Shown here: in pieces, positions 34,633-44,733 of the stretch
How positions within the stretch are numbered: position 1 is the first letter of the stretch
How the letters are laid out: each line of letters begins with the position of its first letter
NCBI GenBank assembly: GCA_944474755.1
Contig: OX104113.1
Location: 19,593,563-19,657,562 of the forward strand
Length of the DNA stretch: 64,000 bases
Source of the DNA: Limnoperna fortunei
Taxonomy: Eukaryota; Mollusca; Bivalvia; Mytilida; Modiolidae
Reading direction: 5' to 3'
The notes under the pieces: model-generated
The model's database searches: none
What the model was told of the DNA's origin: nothing
What the model saw: the letters and a program-made list of their open reading frames with translations, nothing else
Program-made: the position numbers and the translations under genes

Positions 34633-37600
34633 GTAAGTATCAAAAATTACATTACCATTGTTCATTTCTGCCCAGATGAAAAAACTAGAGAATTGCTAGT
34701 CCAATTGTATTCTGTTGAGCTGTAGCTTTTAATTGGATAACAAACTATAGACAGACAACTGCATTGTTAATTTGATATAAAATGTGCATAATTATACTTG
34801 AAGAATCGGTTTTTCTTCTACAGAAATGTACACAAGATCTGGAATCTTAAAAAGGAAACTCTTTTTCTCTTTTCTTGCAATTTCTAGTTTTTTTTCTAGC
34901 TACATATAATGTATATAATGACAGTATAAAGTAATATTGTAAATAACTGTTTATAGTAATGAGATCATTTACACATGCAGGCATTAAATCGGTTTCAATT
35001 CAGTCAGGAGCATTGCTGGTGGAATCTGATCTCAGTGCTTCTCAAATCAACAAATATATAGAAACATCAGGACAGAGAGCTGTGTTACAAGGCTATGGAA
35101 GTAGTACAGGTTGGTTGTATTTATCATTGTATAGTGTTGTAATTAACACAGTTATTAATACTATACACAAAGCATTTAGGAAGCATGTCCTCCTGCCTAT
35201 TACTTAAAACAGAGAAATCTTTAGGTGAGTAAATCTATTTCAGCAAGATAGGCTAGTTTAAATATATATATTTAGGAAAATTTCCTGTATAAGACAATTA
35301 TTAAAATATATATTCATATATTTTATATATATTTTAAGAACTTTAATTTTCAAAATAATTTAAAAGTGCTTGTTTATCAGTCAGTTATGATTTTTTATTA
35401 AGGGCTGTTGTACTCTACTTATTTTCTATGTGGACACTGTTGGTAATTAGACTAAAATGAATAATCGTACCCTTCCTTTTTTTTAAAAACCAATTCATGC
35501 AACAAATCACAAAATTAACGTTGGATTATAACGGCAGTAAAAGTCAGCCTAGTAATTAGATGTGTCCTGGAAACAAACAAATCACACTTAATCCATTCAA
35601 AACGCTTATTATAACATACCAAAAATTAGTTAAGTAAGTAAAATGTTTGCAATTTTTATTGGTATTAATGGTACATTTAATCCAAAAGTGTAAGACTCTG
35701 CTCATCAGACAATCAGATGTACAATCTTTGTTTGGTTTATTATTATTGATAACGACCACCACTTAATAATGACTGCCTGAAAAAAAATGGATTGAGGCAT
35801 TAAATTTCCTGTTATTTGGTGTGGGGTCATAAATGCAACATTTACACCTTGATTGAGTTAATTTTTATGCATACAATTTTTATACTTGTTTGGATTCAAG
35901 CTGATACAGGAATCTTATCGTCAGTTTTGAAATGCTTTCATCAAATACTAAAGTGGCGAGTGCTTAATTATTCCCTGTTTTATTCAGTGGTATATATGAA
36001 AACAAAAATGTTTCTAAAACATAAAAATGAAGGAACCAAACATGGAATAGATCCCACAACTAAGAAATAAATGAGGGCTACAGATAATATAAAAATAAAC
36101 TTGCTTTCCCAGCTTTTGTTTAAACTTAAATGGGTTAAAATTTGAACTATTCTTATGGAAAAGAGTATTTTAATATTCCTCAACCTTATATATCCTAATG
36201 TTCTGACTTGTTTTAACCAGGAATTGAAAAATACCTGCAATTTTTACAGGGGTTATTTCCCTTTCAGACAGTAATTTGTTTTACTGTTACACTTTTCTTT
36301 TTCAACACATCAGCAAAATTGAAAAAATCCTTAAAGTGCTATACAAACTAATAAAATATAGGAAGAATTCATAAAGAATATATTATGCATAAAAAATATA
36401 TTAATCTATTATTCTATCTCCTAAAAATATTACTATCATATTAAACATATCAAGCTACATGTAAACAATGTAATGATTAATACTGCATATGAGCATGTGT
36501 CAGCATAGAGTATAACAAAAACAAACAGAAGTTATTTATTGTATATAACGTATTACTCATGTTCTTTGTTTTGCTTTACAAGTATTTATGAAGTCCATTT
36601 TATGCTAAATTGCAGATAAACCAAATCTAGGTGCAGCAGTAGCCCTGATGGATGTTGGCATTGATAATAACCTTAAAGGGGTGGTACGATTTGTCCAGGT
36701 TGATGAGTCTACATGTGTAATAGATGGAACATTAGATGGTTTATCTCAGGGGAAGTATGGTGTCTTTCTACATGAATATGGTGATATTTCAAAAGGATGT
36801 ATGAGGTAGTTCATAGCAATATATTTAAACATTGTACAATGAGGGGCACACTGGTGAACCTAAATGGCTTAAGTTCCCGCTTTTCCGACTTTTTGTCATT
36901 CTACCATACAAGGTTACTAAGGATCTGTTGTAAACCATGAAATTGAGGTCAAGGTCAGGTGACGGACTGTCATGTGCCTTCATAAGCAACCCACATATCA
37001 AATATGGTTACCAAGGAACTGTCTTAATCTAATAACTTTAATGTATCCACTGGACAGTGAAATTGAGGTCAAGGTCAGGTGACAGGAGACAAGTACTCAT
37101 CCTACTAGTAAGCTATCACTAGACCACATTTGGTTGACCTATGGCTTAAGCTTACAAAGATATATAGCAAAATGTTAGGTGTTAAGGACATGTACGATTT
37201 CTGTATATGTCTGGCCTACAGGGACTATCCTTGCAGGTGAGACAAAAATTGTATATTAATTTATTCAATTTTATATATTTACTATATATTTACTATGGTC
37301 TTTTGAAAGCTTTTAACTCCATAATATTTTAACTGCAGACCTGCTGAAATAGTTACCATAACTAATGACTTTGTTTGAATTTCACTATCCACTTCTTGAC
37401 ATGTAAACTGATATGCCGGCATCTTACTCTATAGATGGTTTTAGATTGTTGATCCCTTTATCAGTAAATCACAATCATCTTAAATTACCAATGTTTGTAA
37501 AGAAGAAAGCTAATGACTAATCATGGAGAAAATTGATTAAAATTACCAAAAATTGTTAAAAAATTGATTTACCAAAAAGGGGGACATTGTAGCCATTTAG

Positions 37601-40600
37601 GTTTTCTAGTAACAAATGTTAACGACATTGAATATAAAGAAAAGTTAGCTTTTAGTTGCAACAAAATATAACTATAGGTCATGTGATGCAAGCATCTTAT
37701 GATTTGTTATTCAGTTACGTAAGTGATAAAAGGCAGAACACATTTATTTTATTTAATTTGGCTTTTTTTTCTTTGAAAAAAGGTGTGCAGTAAAACAAGC
37801 ATATTATTATCGGGACTAATTTTATTTATACACCTGATAAGTAATAGAATAATGTTATGCCTCTTTGGTTAAATACTAGTACATGTATTAACTGTCTCAA
37901 CACATTAGTATAGAGTATGTTATGAAAAGTGTAAAACTGCATTAGTACCTGTATTTGATTTTATTTTTAGTTGTGGTGATATCCTTGGCCAATCATCTAA
38001 AAATGTAAGTTGTATAATACATTTCTGTGTTTAACAGTATATTTGTAAATTAGTACTACAGTATACTAAGCATGTTTGCATGTTTTCCTTCAAAAGGTTG
38101 GGGGTTTTCTACGGGTACGCCGGCTTCCTCCCCCAAAAAAAACTGGACCCCATCATATAGCTGAAAAATTGCTGAAAGTGGCATTGAATCAACATTCAAA
38201 CAAATAAACATTTTTTATTAATTGGCTATAAATAGCCTAGTTTTAACCTTTCATGAAAAACCTACTTATCTTTGTAATTCTGGCCAGACAAACAGCAATT
38301 TGAACAGGCATATAAGAAGTCATGCTGAAAAAATTATTTAGTGGAATTCTAATTTGTAAAAGTAGTGGTAAGTGTGCATGCATAAATGGGTTTTCTTTTT
38401 TCATTTATTTATGGAAGGTTTGAAACCAATATTTAGAAAGACAAAAGAAATTTTAATTTTTATAAAATCTTATTGCTTTAAAATAAAAATTTTGAAAGAA
38501 ACACGTTTTCACATTCACATATTTGTAATTTATAAGTTTTTACTGTAGAAAGTACATTTTATGCCCCCACAACTTTTACTAACAGTTGAGGTGCATATTG
38601 TTTACCAGTCAGTGTTTTTCTGTCCATAATACCGTCTGTCCCATATGTTTCCAGAGTTGTTTTGGTAAATTCTTGTTGATATTTCGCTGATTTTTGGTAT
38701 ATAAGTTATGGATCAAGCCACTTGTAGATATTTTGCTGATTTTTGGTATATTAGTTATGGATCAAGCCACTTGTAGATATTTTGCTGATTTTTGGTATAT
38801 AAGTTATGGATCAAGCCACTTGTAGATATTTCGCTGATTTTTGGTATATAAGTTATGGATCAAGCCACTTGTAGATATTTCGCTGATTTTTGATATATAA
38901 GTTATGGATCAAGCCACTTGTAGATATTTCTCTGATTTTTGGTATACAAGTTATGGATCAAGCCACTTGTAGATATTTCTCTGATTTTTGGTATATAAGT
39001 TATGGATCAAGCCACTTGTAGATATTTCTCTGATTTTTGGTATATAAGTTATGGATCAAGCCACTTGTAGATATTTCGCTGATTTTTGGTATATAAGTTA
39101 TGGATCAAGCCACTTGTAGATATTTCGCTGATTTTTGGTATATAAGTTATGGATCAAGCCACTTGTAGATATTTCTCTGATTTTTGGTATATAAGTTATG
39201 GATCAAGCCACTTGTAGATATTTCTCTGATTTTTGGTATATAAGTTATGGATCAAGCCACTTGTAGATATTTCTCTGATTTTTGGTATATAAGTTATGGA
39301 TCAAGCCACTTGTAGATATTTCTCTGATTTTTGGTATATAAGTTATGGATCAAGCCACTTGTAGATATTTCTCTGATTTTTGGTATATAAGTTATGGATC
39401 AAGCCACTTGTAGATATTTCGCTGATTTTTGGTATATAAGTTATGGATCAAGCCACTTGTAGATATTTCGCTGATTTTTGGTATATAAGTTATGGATCAA
39501 GCCACTTGTAGATATTTCTCAGATTTTTGGTATATAAGTTATGGATCAAGCCACTTGTAGATATTTCTCTGATTTTTGGTATATAAGTTATGGATCAAGC
39601 CACTTGTAGATATTTCTCTGATTTTTGGTATATAAGTTATGGATCAAGCCACTTGTAGATATTTCTCTGATTTTTGGCATATAAGTTATGGATCAAGCCA
39701 CTTGTAGATATTGAGTTAATTTTTGATATGTGAGTCTACAGTAATAAGTTACAAATTAAGTTTATATTTCGTTCCAATCTGCTAATTTGCGGAAATTATA
39801 GGTCTTGAAATTTCATCAAAATAATACAAGGTAGACATTTTATTCTAGGATACACATTTTCAGTCCTTACGATTTTATACTCCTTCAAACACATGCATAG
39901 ACATCATTTATTTCTCCTAGACAAAACAAACATTTCCAAGATTGTGCATCTTTTCTATCAAGTGTAATTTAGCTGACTTCAGAAGGATCATATGTGTCTT
40001 TCATATCTGTTATAATACAGCTGTGTCAAAAAAGAAAGGGGGGGGGGGGTTACTTTGTCTTGTTTTAAACTTGTTTTATTACATTCAATATTTTGCAGAA
40101 TATTGGTGAGATTGGTGAAATAACATCGGATTCTGGAAGAGCAGAGTTCCGAGTTACAAATAGTAACTTTAAAGTATGGGATATAATTGGCAGATCCTGT
40201 GTTCTACATGACCGACAGAGTTCTAAAGATAATCGGTAAATAAGCAGTAAAGTGCATTTGTATTCATATGTAGTTGTTGCATTGTTTAAGAAACAATAAT
40301 TATCATCATTTGTAAAAAAAAATTATTGCTCCAGTTAAGCCTAGAAACAGTCATGTGCTATAATGCTTACCAGTACACTGTTTTTGGCATTTTGTGGATA
40401 CTTTATTTACTGGTAACAGATATGATTTTCACATAGAAGGCCATTATTTCCATCATCAGTTTGTTTAATATTCTTGCAATAAAATTCAACTGCTTCTAAA
40501 ATGGATCTTCACTATTAAGCTGTAATTCTTATTTCTTTTACACAAAGAAATCAGAATAAATTTTAATATTTATTTTTAGATTACTTTGTGGTATTGTTGC

Positions 40601-40715
40601 TCGGTCAGCTGGATTATTCCAGAACACAAAGAAAATATGTGCATGTGATGGTGTTCCTGTCTGGGATGAAAGAAACAAACCACTGGCTGGGCCAACTCGT
40701 CAATCAAAGATTTGA
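34572..40715 (+). CDS. CCS: Copper chaperone for superoxide dismutase (6 exons, 228 aa)
   Basis: Exons: 34572-34632, 34981-35109, 36616-36805, 37971-38004, 40099-40235, 40580-40715 (687 nt, all in phase, GT-AG introns). CCS loads copper into Cu/Zn superoxide dismutase (SOD1) and forms its disulphide. Domain 1 is residues 1-63 (MEFAVEGC..., ending GQRAVLQGYGSS). Domain 2 is a SOD-like barrel from about residue 65 (LGAAVAL, GVVRFVQV, IDGTLDGL, KVWDIIGRS, CGIVARSAGLFQ). Domain 3 has the C204-A-C206 motif in KKICACDG. Compared with human CCS (274 aa) the MxCxxC site of domain 1 is reduced to one Cys (C8), and the zinc loop between GD and the GRAEFR strand is only about 20 residues with no His. 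An AG lies directly before the ATG, so a 5' UTR exon, or a short missing coding exon, probably lies upstream. Confidence 0.93.
34981..35109 (+). CDS. CCS: CCS exon 2
   Basis: Acceptor ATGCAG, donor ACAG|GTTGGT, phase 1 on both sides. Encodes GIKSVSIQSGALLVE and INKYIETSGQRAVLQGYGSS, the rest of the ferredoxin-like domain 1. Confidence 0.92.
36616..36805 (+). CDS. CCS: CCS exon 3 (SOD-like domain)
   Basis: Acceptor TTGCAG, donor ATGAG|GTAGTT. Encodes NLGAAVALMDV, KGVVRFVQVDE, IDGTLDGL and VFLHEYGD. Only one His remains where SOD1 has HVH, so the copper site of an active SOD is not complete here. Confidence 0.93.
36850..37245 (+). mobile_element. Family A fragment in CCS intron 3
   Basis: Two diverged 146-bp-type units (AAATTGAGGTCAAGGTCAGG at about 36940 and 37060) and the family A end TCTGGCCTACAGGGACTATC...CAGGTGAGACAAAAA. 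Confidence 0.75.
37971..38004 (+). CDS. CCS: CCS exon 4 (34-nt mini-exon)
   Basis: Acceptor TTTTTAG, donor AAT|GTAAGT. Encodes SCGDILGQSSKN. It is required to join exon 3 (phase 2) to exon 5 (phase 0) and supplies the SCG that follows the YGD segment in CCS. Confidence 0.85.
38090..38212 (+). mobile_element. SINE tail fragment in CCS intron 4
   Basis: Central domain GGGGGTTTTCTACGGGTACG, CCGGCTTCCTCCCCC and tail GCTGAAAGTGGCATTGAATC. The tRNA-like head is absent. Confidence 0.7.
38660..39712 (+). repeat. 49-bp minisatellite, 21 copies, in CCS intron 4
   Basis: TTATGGATCAAGCCACTTGT recurs every 49 bp from 38706 to 39686 with hardly any change. The main variant is TTCGCTG versus TTCTCTG, which falls in runs, as if blocks of several units were copied together. 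Confidence 0.96.
40099..40235 (+). CDS. CCS: CCS exon 5
   Basis: Acceptor TTTGCAG, donor CG|GTAAAT. Encodes NIGEIGEITSDSGRAEFR, then FKVWDIIGRSCVLHD, strands of the SOD-like barrel. Confidence 0.93.
40580..40715 (+). CDS. CCS: CCS exon 6 (domain 3, stop)
   Basis: Acceptor ATTTTTAG. Encodes LLCGIVARSAGLFQNTKK, then ICACDGVPVWDERNKPLAG and a short tail ending in TGA at 40713-40715. The CxC of domain 3, which delivers copper and makes the SOD1 disulphide, is intact. Confidence 0.93.
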
Positions 40716-41039
40716 CACTCCAGGATAGCAGCATCCCTTGTTGCTTGTGTGAAATGATCATTCCAAAAATCAGTTACATGCTATAACATCAGGCCATGAT
40801 AGATAGATTTAGAGTGACACAGGACTCTCATCCAGCATTTTTTCTGAAAATCTGAGAAATCATATTAATGGTTAAAGTGTGTACAAATTTTATTTATTAT
40901 TTATTTTTAAATTCCGTAAAATGTTAAATACATCATCAATATACACGTATCACAGCAAATTATAAATGATTCACCATGTCTGACTTTGACATGCTTTTAA
41001 TTTTTACCCCCCCCCCCCCCCCCCTTTTTGAAAAGCTAG

Positions 41040-41330
41040 GGGTATATAGTGAACATTATGTCTCTCCGTTCATTACACTTTCTTTTATGCTTAATTCCAC
41101 CTTGGTTATTGATGACACTTTCACAGATTCTTTGTCAAGTAGTTACATATTGCATCTGATATCTTACATTTTGATCATAATGATATTTGGGGTTTCCCCA
41201 TAGAAAAAGAGGGTTTGTCACTCTTTGAAATAAGGGGTACTTGTTTTGTGTAATTATCTCCTACAATTTTCTATCAAGATGTTTTGAAAATTCAAAAGTG
41301 AAAGGTATCAATTAGTGAGCATCACAGTTT
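41040..41330 (+). repeat. Family F fragment after a poly(C) tract
   Basis: Diverged single unit with GATATTTGGGGTTTCCCCATAG and GTGAGCATCAC near the end, following a run of C of about 18 nt at 41007-41024. Confidence 0.6.
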
Positions 41331-41491
41331 TTCTAGTTATTTGTTAAAACAAATATTCAAAGCTGAATGGACATATTTGAAAAAAAACAAATTTTTTGTC
41401 TTGAACAACTAAAAATATTATAAATTTTATTTTACCCTGTGTATAATCATTGCAATCAAAACATTAAAAAAAATCAACAACTTTACTTGCA

Positions 41492-41788
41492 CTAGCTATT
41501 AACTATGCCATTTTTACATTTACAGTAAAAGATAACAGATTTGTTATAGACTTTTGGTCTGTTCATGGGTTTAAATTTATTCATCCATCCATTCCACCTC
41601 GGGTTTACCTTTGCGTTGGAGCTTTTTTTATGAGGTAAAGTTTTTAGGACTGTGTCCAGTATTTCATGCTTGATTTGGGGGTGGGTATTTACCAATATGT
41701 GCCAAAGCAAGAAACCAGTGTTGCCATCATCAAGACACATTTGTTTCTTACTTGTTTTATTTTTATGGTTCCATAAAATTAATGTCAT
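41492..41788 (-). CDS. Unrecognised ORF, possible terminal exon
   Basis: An open frame of up to 98 codons lies 0.8 kb past the CCS stop, tail to tail with it. It is outside recognisable repeats, and its composition looks protein-like (DDGNTGFLLWHILVN, then HPQIKHEILDTVLKTLPHKK, a basic C-terminus). An AATAAA is present on the same strand about 60 bp downstream (41426-41431). I do not recognise the family and see no second exon, so it may be a 3' exon of an unresolved gene or chance. Confidence 0.25.
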   Translation of the reverse strand: MTLILWNHKNKTSKKQMCLDDGNTGFLLWHILVNTHPQIKHEILDTVLKTLPHKKSSNAKVNPRWNGWMNKFKPMNRPKVYNKSVIFYCKCKNGIVNS

Positions 41789-41915
41789 ATTTTAAAAAAA
41801 TACTTAAATAAAATTGGTATTAGTATTTATAAATATTAAAAATAAAAAAAATTAAAAAATGGCACCCACCAGTAACCACATTTAATGGGTTGAAAAAAGC
41901 CTTAAAGTTTTAATA

Positions 41916-42702
41916 CCGTAAAACGGTGTGTATAGTCCGAATTTACGTATTGTCCGCACCCCTTTCTCGGACCAGAAAATTGGGGAAAAATTTATATATG
42001 CATGTACGATCCGCACATACAAGTTTTCACAAAACGTCTCAACATCCAAGTCCAACTTGGCCGTGCTTCTTAACAAGTTTTTACATTAATATGTAATTTA
42101 TTCTCTTTTTAAATATCATTTATGCTTATACTTTTATTAATTTCAAGTGAATTAGTAGTAAATTAAATTAAAAATAGAGCATTCTCATATCGTCTATTTT
42201 GATCGTTGTTGAAATGGAAAATCGTACATTTCGAAACCAAAACAATTTGTCAACTTTGATTCATCAACCAAACAAAGAAAACAATAAGATAACACGTTTT
42301 ATTTTAATCCCTGAATGATTGCAATCAAAACATTGATCTTCAAACACATGAGGTTACATAACGACGCCATGTGCATTTTACGCAATACAGGTTACACATC
42401 TACTATTTTCGTATCTGTTTTAATTTTTATTTGTCCTATAGAATTAATATAATATTACTAAAAATAATTTAAGTAAAAATTAATATCATAACAACGATAC
42501 ATATGGCAGTTTGTAAAAGAATTATGTTAGAATAGTACGAAAATACCGTGTATGACACTACAACAAAATGTCGACCGCCATTGACAACAATCAACGGGAC
42601 GAAAAAAACCAGATCGAGTCTGTATTTATGTATAATCCGCACCATTCCTTTCCAACTAAAATTAAAAGAAAAAAACTGCGGACAATACGACCCTTATTAC
42701 GG
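41916..42702. mobile_element. 787-bp MITE inserted at TA
   Basis: Ends CCGTAAAACGGTGTGTATAG (left) and ...GTATTGTCCGCAG...TTACGG in inverse on the right, flanked by TA (41914-41915, 42703-42704). The neighbouring duplicate at 42870-43010 lacks this insert, showing the empty site. Confidence 0.8.
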
Positions 42703-42756
42703 TAATCTGCCCCCTTTCTTATTAAATCAGAAAAAAGGGAGACAATTCACGTACAT

Positions 42757-42830
42757 TGATTGATTTAATGGTGTTTAACGCCCGAGCAGCAATATTTCAG
42801 CTATATTCAGGCGAATACGTACATGTAAAA
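42757..42830 (-). mobile_element. Short SINE-tail insertion
   Basis: About 75 bp (minus strand ...AGCTGAAATATTGCTG, GGGCGTTAAACACC) between two ACGTAC copies. It is absent from the duplicate at 42.95 kb. Confidence 0.6.
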
Positions 42831-42869
42831 ACAAAGTTAAGTAAAATTAGATAATAGGGCAAAATTTAG

Positions 42870-43010
42870 AGCATGGTACTCACCAGTAACCACATTAAAT
42901 GGGTTGAAACGGGCCTTTAAGTTATATATAATCTGCCCCCTTTCTTATCAAATAAGAAAAAGGGAGACAATTTACGAACATGTAAAAACAAAGTTAAGTT
43001 TCTGTCCTAT
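42870..43010 (+). repeat. Tandem duplicate of 41860-42850 without the inserts
   Basis: Repeats CACCAGTAACCACATTAAAT, GGGTTGAAA, ATCTGCCCCCTTTCTTAT and ACATGTAAAAACAAAGTTAA of the upstream copy, but is continuous where that copy holds the TA MITE and the SINE tail. Confidence 0.88.
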
Positions 43011-43889
43011 AACTCATTTTGATGAAAAAGACTAACTTTAACTCAAAGAATCCTTTTTTTTCTTTCATTTCCTATTTCATTGAACAGAATTCAGTAATCC
43101 ATTCTAATTGTGGTGTTAAAAAAAAGGAATTTTCAGTGCACAACCCCCATGTACATAGGATTTATAATCACTATTTTGACCTTTAAACTCAAATTCTATT
43201 AATTAACAAATTCCATGTACATATCCATTGGTATAGAACATTCATTTTCTAGCTATGATTGTATTAAGTACAGTTAACTAGTTTGTTGATTCCCTTTACT
43301 TGTTCGTGTCCAAGAGAATTGCATTATCTCATTGTGAACAAAGATGTGTGTTCATGGTATTGAAAGCTGATCTTTATAATTCATAATGAATTTATTGTGG
43401 ATACAAAATGGTTGTATCTTGTTTCATCATTCTTTAGATATGCAACTGTGAATAAACGAAGTTGTATGTTTTTTTTGTCAGTCTTAATAATTTTGACAAT
43501 CCTCTACCAATTGTTATGTGTTACATATTAAAATCTAAGGTGACCACTAACTCCGGGAACAAGTACCCAAGGACCTTATAGGACAAATAACAAATATACT
43601 GTAAATGTTGATATGGCTGAATGATCATATGATTGTCCCTAATCAAAAACATAATTGTTTTGCCAATTTGATATTCAAGATGCTGCGACAGCTAGCCCAT
43701 AGAACATGCCTGACTGAATGGTTGCTAACTTCCAATGTCTTCACAAAAAGTGTGCATTCAATTTTGATGATACTTATTCTTACTTCGAGGATATTATTAC
43801 ATATCAGGTGGGTAAAAAGCCTATTGATGCTGGAGGAATTTCATCAATGTCCATGGTCACCAGTCCACAAAAAACGTTCTGTAGTTAGT

Positions 43890-44100
43890 CAGTTACTATT
43901 GATCACTTGGTCTGACAACACTTAGGTTGCGGGTTCGAGTCTCACTGCATGCAGGGTGTACTAGACTCCAATATTAATTGACAAGGATTGCCAGTTTTCC
44001 TACCACAGGTCTGGTTTTCTCCTGGTACTCCGGCTTCCTCCCCCAATAAAAACTGGACAATTGTTGAAAGTGTCGTTAAACACACAATCTTTTGTTTAAC
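43890..44100 (+). mobile_element. tRNA-derived SINE, near complete
   Basis: B-box-like GCGGGTTCGAGTCTCAC at about 43930, then CAATATTAATTGACAAGGAT, the central domain GGTACTCCGGCTTCCTCCCC, and the tail GTTGAAAGTGTCGTTAAACA. It is the best copy of this SINE in the window. Confidence 0.8.
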
Positions 44101-44382
44101 GTTAGTTTTGTCTGTTCTTGACATATGGCTTCATAAATACTCCTCAGGATCTTCAACCCTTCATTTACAGCCATGTTATAACATTTTGTTTCATATATGA
44201 AAAGAAAACTCTAGAATTACACAACTATTTTATTATTAAAATGAAATAAAAAACAAACATTTGTAAAAGTAACATAGTGGCAAGTTCTTTAACCATATTT
44301 TTGTAACATGTAATATAACAAAAAACAAAAGCACCTTATAAAAAGTCTACAAATGGCTGGTCAAACTAATATTATTTATGTA

Positions 44383-44388
44383 TTTATT
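44383..44388 (-). terminator. Candidate poly(A) signal of minus claudin-like gene
   Basis: AATAAA on the minus strand about 200 bp past the TAG. A second copy lies near 44229. Confidence 0.35.
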
Positions 44389-44584
44389 ACTTTCAATATT
44401 CAAATGTCACCCTGCAGTAAATTGCTATTTATAAGTGTTCATTACTTCCAACTTAAGTCAAGGTTTCACATTTAATAACCAAATTTGAACCATATGATAA
44501 CTTCAAATAAACACTGATGTCATCAGTATTTAAACCCAACAAAAGATTCTCTTGAAAACCTAGCACAGGTTGAATTCTTACATG

Positions 44585-44733
44585 CTACTGAATCAATAAC
44601 AACCCATTAAAGAACTGTAAAATGCAAGCAACAGCTGCTAGAATTGATGACCAGTGTATCTGTGGAATGGCTTTAGGACTGGATTCATCTAGTTTTCCAT
44701 AAAATACCATCAATGTCAGGGAAATTGTGAATC
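44585..44733 (-). CDS. Claudin-like (minus) exon 3, stop TAG
   Basis: Acceptor TTTGCAG at 44734. Encodes GFTISLTLMVFYGK, then WSSILAAVACILQFFNG and ends at TAG (44587-44585). It supplies the end of the third and the whole of the fourth membrane segment. Confidence 0.85.

Noticed and set aside
42548..42763. 71-codon plus frame
   Set aside because: It spans the right end of the TA-flanked MITE.
43605..43925. 106-codon plus frame
   Set aside because: Its end runs into a SINE, the composition is not protein-like, and no splice-compatible neighbours are seen.
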